DNA from: Planctomycetaceae bacterium UBA4732
GTDB lineage: Bacteria; Planctomycetota; Planctomycetia; Gemmatales; Gemmataceae
DNA length: 26,117 nucleotides
NCBI GenBank assembly: GCA_002404095.1
Contig: DHJA01000219.1
Coordinates: 1 to 26,117, forward strand
Direction of reading: 5' to 3'
The position numbers and the translations under genes are program-made. Of the stretch, positions 8,566 through 15,877 are shown one piece after another (the stretch's first letter is position 1; each line of letters begins with the position of its first letter). The notes under the pieces are model-generated. The model had not been told where the DNA came from, did no database searches, and saw only the letters and a program-made list of their open reading frames with translations.

Positions 8566-9663
8566 ATGCGACAAGTGCGAACGGCCATCATCGGCTGCGG
8601 CAAAGTGGGACGGATTCACGCCGACGCCCTGCGAAGCGTCCCGGAAGCCGACTTCGTCGCCGTCTGCGACAGCGACCCGGAGCGGTCGCAAGCCTTCGCG
8701 GAGCAGTACGGCGTCCGCCCTTTCACGGACCTCGGCGCTCTGTTGAAGGACGCCGTCCCGGAAGCGGTCATCCTCTGTACGCCGCATCCGCTGCACGCGG
8801 AACCCGCCATCCAGGCGGCGGAGGCAGGAGTTCACATCCTCGTCGAAAAGCCGTTGGCGGCCAGCCTGAAAGACTGCGACGCCATGCTTGCGGCCGCGGA
8901 CAAAGCCAGCGTCAAGCTCGGCGTCGTCAGCCAGCGTCGCTTCTACGAGCCGGTGCTGCGTATGCGGGCCGCCATCGACGCCGGTAAGATCGGCCGACCC
9001 GCTCTCGGCATGTTTCTCATGTTGAGTTGGCGCGACGAAGCCTACTACCGCTCCGACCCATGGCGCGGCCGCTGGTCTACGGAGGGCGGCGGCGTGCTAG
9101 TCAACCAATCGCCGCATCAATTGGACCTTTTGCAATGGCTTATGGGGCCGATTGAGGAAATCAGCGGCTACTGGGCCAACCTCAATCATCCGACCGTCGA
9201 GGTGGACGATACGGCCGTCGCAGTCCTCCGCTTCAAGAACGGCGGCCTGGGCAGCATCGTAACGAGCGTGTCGCAGAAACCCGGCGTCTACACCAAGGTC
9301 CACGTCCACGGGTCGAACGGCGCGTCGGTCGGAGCGCAAACAGACGGCGGCTCGACGTTCATCGCCGGCATGACCGGCATCGCCGAGCCGCCGGTCAACG
9401 ATTTGTGGACGGTCCCCGGCGAAGAATCGCTGCTGCCCGGCTGGCAGGCTGAAGACCGTGAACGCTTTGGACGCATCGACCCTGTAACTCATTATCACGC
9501 CTTGCAGGATCGCGATTTTCTACAAGCCGTATTAGAGGGGCGGCAGCCGTTAACGGCCGGCCGTGACGGGCGCGTTGTGGTGGAGATGTTCACGGCGATT
9601 TATCGGTCGAACCGCGAGCGGCGTCCGATTCGGCTCGCGGAACTAGCCGAAGCTACTAGGTAG
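8566..9663 (+). CDS. Cytoplasmic Gfo/Idh/MocA family NAD(P)-dependent oxidoreductase
   Basis: A 365-residue protein with an N-terminal Rossmann fold (GCGKVG, residues 10-15, after the first strand), the family's EKP motif at 94-96 whose lysine lies in the active site, and a C-terminal substrate domain. H184 in GGGVLVNQSPHQLDLL is the usual catalytic histidine position. Enzymes of this family oxidise or reduce hydroxyls of sugars, inositols and related compounds. There is no signal sequence, unlike the second family member at 24654. The ATG follows the previous TAA with no gap, and GGAGG lies inside the upstream gene, so translation is coupled. The substrate is unknown. Confidence 0.88.
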   Translation: MRQVRTAIIGCGKVGRIHADALRSVPEADFVAVCDSDPERSQAFAEQYGVRPFTDLGALLKDAVPEAVILCTPHPLHAEPAIQAAEAGVHILVEKPLAASLKDCDAMLAAADKASVKLGVVSQRRFYEPVLRMRAAIDAGKIGRPALGMFLMLSWRDEAYYRSDPWRGRWSTEGGGVLVNQSPHQLDLLQWLMGPIEEISGYWANLNHPTVEVDDTAVAVLRFKNGGLGSIVTSVSQKPGVYTKVHVHGSNGASVGAQTDGGSTFIAGMTGIAEPPVNDLWTVPGEESLLPGWQAEDRERFGRIDPVTHYHALQDRDFLQAVLEGRQPLTAGRDGRVVVEMFTAIYRSNRERRPIRLAELAEATR

Positions 9664-9678
9664 GCCCTCGTCCTTCGC

Positions 9679-9687
9679 TGCTACAAT
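9679..9687 (+). promoter_or_regulatory. Extended -10 promoter for selBA
   Basis: TG, one base, then TACAAT (five of six consensus bases) forms an extended -10, which can work without a -35; none is visible. Transcription would start near 9694, giving a leader of about 24 bases with AAGGA seven bases before selB. This suggests that selB and selA are made independently of the sugar genes upstream. Confidence 0.45.
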
Positions 9688-9717
9688 GAGATTCCGACCC
9701 AGCGCAAGGAACCTCGC

Positions 9718-11637
9718 ATGGTACGCGACCTGATCCTCGGCACCGCCGGCCACATCGACCACGGCAAGACCTCGCTCGTTCAAGCGCTCACCGGGGTCGA
9801 TTGCGACCGCCTGCCCGAGGAGAAAGCGCGCGGCATCACCATCGACATCGGCTTCGCCAGCCTAGACCTGCCGCCGTACCATCTTGGCGTTGTGGACGTG
9901 CCTGGCCATGAGCGCTTCATCAAAAACATGCTCGCCGGAGCGTCCGGCGTCGATCTCGCCCTGCTCGTCGTTGCCGCCGACGATTCGGTCATGCCGCAGA
10001 CGCGCGAACACCTCGAAATCCTCCGCCTGCTCGGCCTACGTCATGGCGTGATCGCGTTGACCAAGACCGATCTCGTGGACGTGGTCACGCGCGAGGTCGC
10101 GGAACTGGAAATACGCGAGCTGGTAAGAGGTACGTTCCTTGAAGACGCCCCGATTATTCCAACGTCCGCGCACAGTGGCGCCGGGATTCCTGAGCTAAAG
10201 GCGGCCATCGCTGACGCTTGCCGGCGCGTCGAGGAGCGCGGAGGCGAGGAATGGTTCCGTTTGGCCATCGACCGCGCTTTCATCGTGCAGGGCCACGGAA
10301 CGATTGTTACCGGGTCGGTAATGTCCGGCACTCTGCACGTCGGCGACGAGCTGGAATGGCTGCCTCGCACGGAGCGCGTCCGGGTCCGTTCGCTGCAAAA
10401 CCACGATCAAGTGGTGGAGGAGGTTCGCCGCGGCCAGCGCGCCGCCATCAACCTTGCCGGCGTCCGTCATGAAGAGGTATTGCGCGGCCAGGAAGTGGCG
10501 ACGCCCGGTTATCTCATTCCTTCGCGCGTGCTGACCGTGCGGCTGCACTGCCTCGCTGACAGGAAACGGCCGATTAAACATCGCCTGCCTGTGCGCTTCC
10601 ACCTCGGCACGTCGGAAATCATGGGGACGGTCGCCTTGTTGGATTGCGACATAATTCCGCCTGGGAAATGGGGGTTGGCCCAGCTGTTCCTCGACGAACC
10701 GGCGACCGCGACGTGGGGGCAGCCGTTCGTGGTCCGCGAATCGTCGGCGGCCCACACGTTGGGCGGCGGCCAGGTGTTGCAGCCGGTCGCTCGTAAGATA
10801 CGACGCGGGCGCCTGGAGACATTGGAGCGGGTCGAACGCCTATGGTCGGGCGATGCTCGCGAGCGCGCCTTAACGGTCGCATGGTTCAGCGGTTTCGCCG
10901 GCTTTACTACCGCCGATCTTGTAAGAGGGACCGGCATTGGACCGGACGCGGCCGCCCCGCTCACCGCTCAATTGAAAGACGAGGAACTGTTGGCGGAGGT
11001 CGTCGGCGGCGGGGCGAAGCGCGTGCTATTGCATCAAGACAGCGTAAAAGAGTTAGAGAATCGCGTTTTAACTGCTTTAGCGGTGCTGCATGCGCAATTT
11101 CCCCTCATGACACTCCACGACCGCCGTAAAGTCGAATCGCAGTTCGATTACGTCGGCGACGAGGCGTTGGTACACGCCGCGGTGGACCGGCTGCTGGCCC
11201 GCAAGCAAGTCGTCGGCGACCTGCGCCGCATCGCCCGCGCCGACTTCAAGCCAAAGCTCAACGCGAATCAGCGAAAGCTAAAAGACAAACTCGTCGCGGC
11301 CTATCAGGAGGCTCGTTTCCAACCGCCGGAGCCGGGAAGCTTCGCCGGCGCGGCCGGCGGCAATGCGGCCAGCCTCAAGGATTTGTTCGAGGTTTGCGCG
11401 GCGGAAGGATTCCTGGTGCGCGTGACCGACGACCTCTATCTCCACGCCGACGCCGACGCCGACATGCGCCGGCTGGTGAAGGAACGGCTGACGAAGCAAG
11501 CCGGCGGATTGACGGTCGCCGAGATTCGTGATTTACTGGATACGACTCGTAAATTTGCCGTTCCCTTGTGTGAATATCTGGACCTTGTAGGCGTGACGCG
11601 CAGAGAAGGCGACCTTCGACTGCCGGCCTGCGTTTAA
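9718..11637 (+). CDS. selB: Selenocysteine-specific translation elongation factor SelB
   Basis: A 639-residue GTPase that carries selenocysteyl-tRNA to UGA codons marked by a SECIS hairpin. The GTP site is intact: G1 at 11-18 (GHIDHGKT), G3 at 60-65 (DVPGHE) and G4 at 115-118 (TKTD). Beta-barrel domains follow to about residue 370. The last 250 or so residues form the winged-helix array that binds the SECIS RNA. The length is normal for the family. In E. coli selA precedes selB; here the order is reversed and selA follows eight bases later. AAGGA seven bases upstream fixes the ATG. Its presence with selA implies selenoprotein synthesis, although no selenoprotein gene was recognised in the window. 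Confidence 0.96.
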   Translation: MVRDLILGTAGHIDHGKTSLVQALTGVDCDRLPEEKARGITIDIGFASLDLPPYHLGVVDVPGHERFIKNMLAGASGVDLALLVVAADDSVMPQTREHLEILRLLGLRHGVIALTKTDLVDVVTREVAELEIRELVRGTFLEDAPIIPTSAHSGAGIPELKAAIADACRRVEERGGEEWFRLAIDRAFIVQGHGTIVTGSVMSGTLHVGDELEWLPRTERVRVRSLQNHDQVVEEVRRGQRAAINLAGVRHEEVLRGQEVATPGYLIPSRVLTVRLHCLADRKRPIKHRLPVRFHLGTSEIMGTVALLDCDIIPPGKWGLAQLFLDEPATATWGQPFVVRESSAAHTLGGGQVLQPVARKIRRGRLETLERVERLWSGDARERALTVAWFSGFAGFTTADLVRGTGIGPDAAAPLTAQLKDEELLAEVVGGGAKRVLLHQDSVKELENRVLTALAVLHAQFPLMTLHDRRKVESQFDYVGDEALVHAAVDRLLARKQVVGDLRRIARADFKPKLNANQRKLKDKLVAAYQEARFQPPEPGSFAGAAGGNAASLKDLFEVCAAEGFLVRVTDDLYLHADADADMRRLVKERLTKQAGGLTVAEIRDLLDTTRKFAVPLCEYLDLVGVTRREGDLRLPACV

Positions 11638-11645
11638 CCCGCGCT

Positions 11646-13064
11646 ATGATGTTCCAAAACAATTTTCGACATTTACCATCTGTGACAGACGTATTGGCCG
11701 CGCCGCCTCTACGCGAGGCGGCGACCGTGCATGCGCACGAACGAATTGTCGAGGCCATCCGCGCTGAACTCGATGGCCTGCGGGAACGCCTCCGTGAAGG
11801 TGCGGCGGTCGAGGAACAAGCCGGCGCGGAGGCCGTCGCCGCTCGGGTCGCTATTCATCTGGAACGCGACCACCTGCCGAAGCTGCGTCTCGTCATCAAC
11901 GCCACCGGCGTCGTCCTGCATACCAACCTCGGCCGCGCACCGATGGCGGACGAAGCGGCACGCGCGGCTTACGAAGCCGCGAGAGGTTATCTCAACCTGG
12001 AACTCGACCTGGAAACGGGCAAACGCTCGGCGCGGCAGGACGCCGTGCGCGACTGGATATGCCGGCTGACGGGGGCGGAGTCGGCCACCGCCGTCAACAA
12101 CTGCGCCGCCGCCACGGTGATCGTCCTGCGCGCCTTATGCCAGGGCAAGGAAGTGATCGTCTCGCGCGGTCAGCTGATCGAGATCGGCGGCAGTTTTCGC
12201 ATTCCAGAGATCATGGCGGTCAGCGGCGCCGTGTTGCGTGAAGTCGGCACGACCAACATCACCCGCCTCGCCGATTACGAAAACGCGCTCGGGCCCAACA
12301 CCGGCGCTTTATTGCGCGTCCACACCAGCAATTACCGCGTTTCCGGATTCACGAAGTCGGTTTCCCTCGCCGATTTGGTCGCGCTGGGCAAGAAGCATAA
12401 CGTTCCGGTCATCGACGACGTTGGCAGCGGGGCGTTGGTCGATTTCGCGCGTTTCGGCCTGAACGGCGAGCCGTTGCCGCGCGAGAGCATCGCGGCGGGC
12501 GCCGACGTGACGCTTTTCAGCGGCGACAAATTGCTCGGCGGCCCGCAAGCGGGTATCATCGCGGGCGGCAAGGAGTGGATACAAAAGATAGAAAAAGATC
12601 CATTAATGCGGGCTTTCCGTCTCGACAAGATGACGCTGGCCGCGCTGGAGGCGACGTTGCGCTTGTACCTGAACGAGTCGCGCGCCTTGCACGAGGTTCC
12701 AGTGCTGGCCATGTTGTCCACACCACTTTCAGAGCTGCGTGAGCGGGCGCAGGCATTGGCGGCACGACTGCAAGCGACGCCCGGCCTCAAGGCGGCGGCG
12801 CGCGAGGATGCGGCCTACGTCGGCGGCGGGTCGCTCCCGGATCAGGCGATGCCAACGTGGATTGTTGAAGTGGAGGCCGACGGCGTGAGCGAAGAAGAGT
12901 TAGCTCGGCGACTGCGGACGGGCGAGCCGGCGGTGATGGGCCGGCTGCAAGGCGGCAAGTTGTTGCTGGACGTGCGGACGATTTTCGTTGAACAGGAGCC
13001 GGCGCTCCTCAAGGCGGTTATTGACGCTGCTGTTTTTAGAAGGATTTACGAGCCGCGACCGTAA
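11646..13064 (+). CDS. selA: L-seryl-tRNA(Sec) selenium transferase SelA
   Basis: A 472-residue PLP-dependent enzyme that converts seryl-tRNA(Sec) to selenocysteyl-tRNA(Sec) using selenophosphate. The expected blocks are present: an N-terminal helical tRNA-binding region, NATGVVLHTNLGRAPM at 85-100, a phosphate-binding region near 147-160, DDVGSGALVDF at 257-267, and the PLP lysine K295 in SGDKLLGGPQAG. E. coli SelA has 463 residues, so this is full length. It starts at ATGATG eight bases after selB with no ribosome site, so translation is probably coupled. The last four residues (EPRP) and the TAA stop are encoded by the left arm of the palindrome at 13049, so the native C-terminal tail appears to have been replaced by repeat sequence. 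Confidence 0.95.
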   Translation: MMFQNNFRHLPSVTDVLAAPPLREAATVHAHERIVEAIRAELDGLRERLREGAAVEEQAGAEAVAARVAIHLERDHLPKLRLVINATGVVLHTNLGRAPMADEAARAAYEAARGYLNLELDLETGKRSARQDAVRDWICRLTGAESATAVNNCAAATVIVLRALCQGKEVIVSRGQLIEIGGSFRIPEIMAVSGAVLREVGTTNITRLADYENALGPNTGALLRVHTSNYRVSGFTKSVSLADLVALGKKHNVPVIDDVGSGALVDFARFGLNGEPLPRESIAAGADVTLFSGDKLLGGPQAGIIAGGKEWIQKIEKDPLMRAFRLDKMTLAALEATLRLYLNESRALHEVPVLAMLSTPLSELRERAQALAARLQATPGLKAAAREDAAYVGGGSLPDQAMPTWIVEVEADGVSEEELARRLRTGEPAVMGRLQGGKLLLDVRTIFVEQEPALLKAVIDAAVFRRIYEPRP

Positions 13065-13108
13065 GGGAGCGGGGAAGGTTCCCCCCGCTCCCTTACGGTC
13101 GCGGCTCG
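13049..13108. repeat. Long perfect palindrome, AGCCGCGACC family, copy 1
   Basis: Perfectly complementary 26-base arms (13049-13074 and 13083-13108) flank an eight-base loop. It lies between selA and the converging GspM-like gene and overlaps the last 16 bases of selA, including its stop. Each arm contains a short CC-GTAA-GG hairpin. It is related to the copies at 21354 and 24470, but differs at several positions in both arms together. It could act as a two-way terminator, although no T-run follows. Confidence 0.92.
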
Positions 13109-13123
13109 TCGCAAACCACTACC

Positions 13124-14233
13124 TTAATTCCCTGTCACGGCCGTCGTCGCAGTCAGGCCCAGCTTTTTGATTTCGTCGTCCTTCAACGGTTCGTCCAAGG
13201 CCGCGCTGAGGTACTGACCGCAGGTCCAGCGGTAATACTTATCGCCAGACTGGAACACCGCACCATCCCCATCAAGCCGTACCACCTTGCCCTGAACCAG
13301 CACGTTGTCGTATTTGTCGGCGACGCTGAACTCGTTGATCGTGCGTTCCGTCAGACGCTTTTCGTCGCCGCCCTTGCCCTGGTCGTAGTACGTCGCCTCC
13401 CAGCGCCGGCCGCTGTTCCAAAGGGCCGTCAGTTTTACCACGCCCAGCACTTGGGAGCGTTCCTCGGTAAGCCGACCCGTGACGGCGACGCCGGTGAAGA
13501 TATTCTTGGCCAGCATGTCGGTGTAGGAGCGCGAGGGGTCGGCCAAAACGTGCGGCGCGGCGACGGTTTTGTCCGGCAGAAGGTCGTCGCGCTTTTCGGC
13601 GCCCGTCACCATGAGCGCTTCGACCGTCATGTTGACGTCCAGATCGCCCTTGCTGGACGGTCCTTTCGCCAGCGTCAAGCTGCGCACCTCATGGAGCAAT
13701 GGCTTCTGGTAAAAATCCTGCACCATCCGCACCACGCCGTCGAGGGCGGCCTGCCCTGTCACCGTGAACGACAGCTTGGTATAGGCCGGCGTTTTTTTGT
13801 CGCTCAACTTGGGGGCGCCTTTGCGATCCGCGGGCGTTGGGGTGACTTTGATCGTACTGGGCGCGAAGCCGCTGCGCGTCAACAGTTCGGTAAGGAATCG
13901 CTCGTATTGCTCCGCGACGTTTTCCTCATGCCGCTTGCGAATTTCCTCTAGCGGTCGGCCCTTTTTAAGCTCCTTTTCCTGGCTATTGTCTTCCGGCAGG
14001 CTGAGGCGCTGCCACTGCGCCAGCCGCGGGTCGCCGGTCAGGATGGTTTTGCGGTCCTGAGATTCCTTCGTCAATTCCGCCTGCTTCTTATCCAAATCCT
14101 GCTCTGCGTCGTCGGTCTGCACCCGGAGCGCGGTCAGAGCGTCCAAGAAGAGGAACTTGAACAGGACGCCGCCGCCCACCAGAATCGCGACGGCAACAAC
14201 GGTCAATGCGAGAATGCGTTCACGAGAGTTCAT
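13124..14233 (-). CDS. PilO/GspM-like inner-membrane assembly protein with extra C-terminal domain
   Basis: A 369-residue bitopic protein: a short cytoplasmic N-terminus, a membrane helix at about 8-30, a coiled coil at 35-62 and 85-115, and a ferredoxin-like periplasmic domain at about 105-215, as in PilO and GspM. This is longer than typical GspM or PilO (roughly 160-220 residues). The extra part, 235-345, starts with YTDMLAKNIF and ends in DGAVFQSGDKYYRW, which resembles the HR/PilP domain of GspC or PilP (tentative). The protein would pair with the GspL-like partner encoded just upstream and link the ATPase platform to the outer parts. The start overlaps the previous stop as ATGA. It is the last gene of the operon and meets selA head-on. 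Confidence 0.78.
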   Translation of the reverse strand: MNSRERILALTVVAVAILVGGGVLFKFLFLDALTALRVQTDDAEQDLDKKQAELTKESQDRKTILTGDPRLAQWQRLSLPEDNSQEKELKKGRPLEEIRKRHEENVAEQYERFLTELLTRSGFAPSTIKVTPTPADRKGAPKLSDKKTPAYTKLSFTVTGQAALDGVVRMVQDFYQKPLLHEVRSLTLAKGPSSKGDLDVNMTVEALMVTGAEKRDDLLPDKTVAAPHVLADPSRSYTDMLAKNIFTGVAVTGRLTEERSQVLGVVKLTALWNSGRRWEATYYDQGKGGDEKRLTERTINEFSVADKYDNVLVQGKVVRLDGDGAVFQSGDKYYRWTCGQYLSAALDEPLKDDEIKKLGLTATTAVTGN

Positions 14234-15720
14234 GGCTGGCCGTCTCCGAATCCGAAGCCCGCACTATCGGCGGGAGCCTCCGGGGCGTGCTTGAGGGTAT
14301 GATGATATTCCGTCGGCGGCCGGCGCTCGACGTTCACGGTCAGAACAAAGTCTTTGCCGGTCACATTGGGCGGCTCGACGCTGTAGTAACCGTCTTTCAT
14401 AAAAGCGTCGATCAACTGGTCCAGCGCCTTGTGGTCGGCGCCGACGAAGGATCCCTTGATCTTAATACGTGCGGTGTAAATGGACTTGGCGTTGCGCGTG
14501 ATTGGTTCGGCGGCTACCGACGTGATGCGGATCGCGTTGGGGTCGATTATGCGCTCCGTTAGATCGTACAACTCGTCGAGCCAGACGACGTTGTCCCAAT
14601 CGTTCAAGGCCGTGTAAAGCGAGGCCTCTTTCCGGTCGTCAACCAGCTTCGCTTCGAGTTGCTCGCGCTGCCCTATAACGTCGCGCAAATGTCGCGCGGC
14701 GTTGGTGTAGACGAGCGAACACCAGAGGACTCCGCCAAGCAAGACAAGGGCCAATACGACCGCCGCCAGGACGTAGCGCCGATTGTTGGGATCGCGCGGC
14801 GCCCTGGGCTGACGCACTTGAACGAAGTTGATGGGCAGGCCGCGAGCCTCGGCGCGGGCGAACAGCAAACCGGCCGCGCCTGCGAAAGCCCCACGTCCGG
14901 CGGTTGGCACATCGAGACCAGCGGCGCCGGCCAGAGGGTCGAATTCGTGAATAGGAATTTGGACAAGCTCGCCAAGTCGTTCGCGCAGTTCGTCGGAGGC
15001 GCCGGCGAGGTAGAGGGCGTTAAGCGGCGCCCGGCCGGCCTGTCCGGCGTACACCGTCAGATTGCGGCGGACCTCGCCTGCGAGTCCGGCGCCGACGGCC
15101 AGCGACCGCGCCACCAGCAACTTCTGGCCGCGCAACACGCTGAACTCCGCCCAGCGCTCGCCGACCACGACGACCGCAAGGGCGCTTTCGGAGTCTTCGC
15201 TCGCCGGGGTTCCGGCTAACGTCTTCCGCAGGCTGGCCGCCACGCCAAACGAGCGTGGCGTCAGCGCGGCGAGCTTGAGGCCGGCGGACTGGCACAGCTT
15301 CTGATAGGTGGTAAAAATTTCACGACGGATGACCACGGCAAGCGCCTGCTGCTCGGCGGCGCCGGGCGCACTTACCGTAACGTAATCAATGACCACCTCT
15401 TCGGGCGCATCCGTCAACTCTTTAAAGACCTGGAAGCGGACGACGCCAGCTTCTTCGGCGATCCCCACGGCGGGAAAGCGCAGGTCTTTGAGAATGACAC
15501 GGTCGCGTCCGACGCAGGCGAGGACGGGGGCCGGCGCGACGCCAGCCGATTTGAGGCGTTCACGCAAGAGCCGGCCGAGCGCCTCGGCGTCGGCCGGGTT
15601 CGGCGACTTTTCCTCTCGCCAAACGAGGGCGCGCTCGAACTTCACCTTGCCGCCTCCGGCTACGCCGGCGACGACGTGAAGCTGGTTTTGGTCCCAGTCG
15701 ATGGCAAGAAAACGTGGCAC
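14230..15720 (-). CDS. gspL: PilM-PilN fusion (GspL-like) secretion/pilus assembly protein
   Basis: A 496-residue protein. Residues 1-290 look like the actin-like PilM/GspL cytoplasmic domain (FLAIDWDQNQLHVV at the start, VVVVGERWAEFSVLRG near 182-198). PINFV at 296-300, then a membrane helix at 316-337, a coiled coil and a ferredoxin-like domain match PilN. GspL has this same overall plan, so the protein joins the GspE ATPase to the membrane complex. The start is GTG at 15720, with a weak AAGGG upstream. The gap of 157 bases to gspK holds a palindrome; the next gene overlaps by four bases. The C-terminal tail beyond about 470 is glycine- and proline-rich. No nucleotide-binding residues were checked in detail. 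Confidence 0.82.
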   Translation of the reverse strand: MPRFLAIDWDQNQLHVVAGVAGGGKVKFERALVWREEKSPNPADAEALGRLLRERLKSAGVAPAPVLACVGRDRVILKDLRFPAVGIAEEAGVVRFQVFKELTDAPEEVVIDYVTVSAPGAAEQQALAVVIRREIFTTYQKLCQSAGLKLAALTPRSFGVAASLRKTLAGTPASEDSESALAVVVVGERWAEFSVLRGQKLLVARSLAVGAGLAGEVRRNLTVYAGQAGRAPLNALYLAGASDELRERLGELVQIPIHEFDPLAGAAGLDVPTAGRGAFAGAAGLLFARAEARGLPINFVQVRQPRAPRDPNNRRYVLAAVVLALVLLGGVLWCSLVYTNAARHLRDVIGQREQLEAKLVDDRKEASLYTALNDWDNVVWLDELYDLTERIIDPNAIRITSVAAEPITRNAKSIYTARIKIKGSFVGADHKALDQLIDAFMKDGYYSVEPPNVTGKDFVLTVNVERRPPTEYHHTLKHAPEAPADSAGFGFGDGQP

Positions 15721-15760
15721 GATGGAAACCCTTTACGCTTAGAGGCACTATTATTTGGGT

Positions 15761-15839
15761 GAGCGGGGGGCGTAAGCCCCCTGATTCCGCATCCCGTCAG
15801 CGACCACACGAAGAATCAGGGGGCTTACGCCCCCCGCTC
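15761..15839. repeat. Long perfect palindrome, GGCGTAAGCC family, copy 2
   Basis: Perfectly complementary 27-base arms (15761-15787 and 15813-15839) flank a 25-base loop. Each arm folds as GGGGGC-GTAA-GCCCCC. Compared with 4409-4499, seven arm positions differ and every change is matched in the other arm; the loop shares TCRGCGAC in the same place. It lies inside the secretion operon between gspK and the GspL-like gene, where a stem of this strength could lower downstream expression or protect the upstream mRNA. Confidence 0.95.
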
Positions 15840-15877
15840 GCCTTTGTGTTGGTGTCCGTAAATGCACGATACTTTCG

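Noticed and set aside
9661..9717. A tRNA-Sec gene (selC) beside selBA
   Set aside because: The short gap holds only a promoter and a ribosome site, and no cloverleaf was seen there or in the other gaps.
12988..13170. A 60-residue plus-strand frame containing SRDRKGA
   Set aside because: Most of it is the palindrome read in another frame, overlapping selA and the GspM-like gene. It has no ribosome site and shows only how repeats create false small genes.
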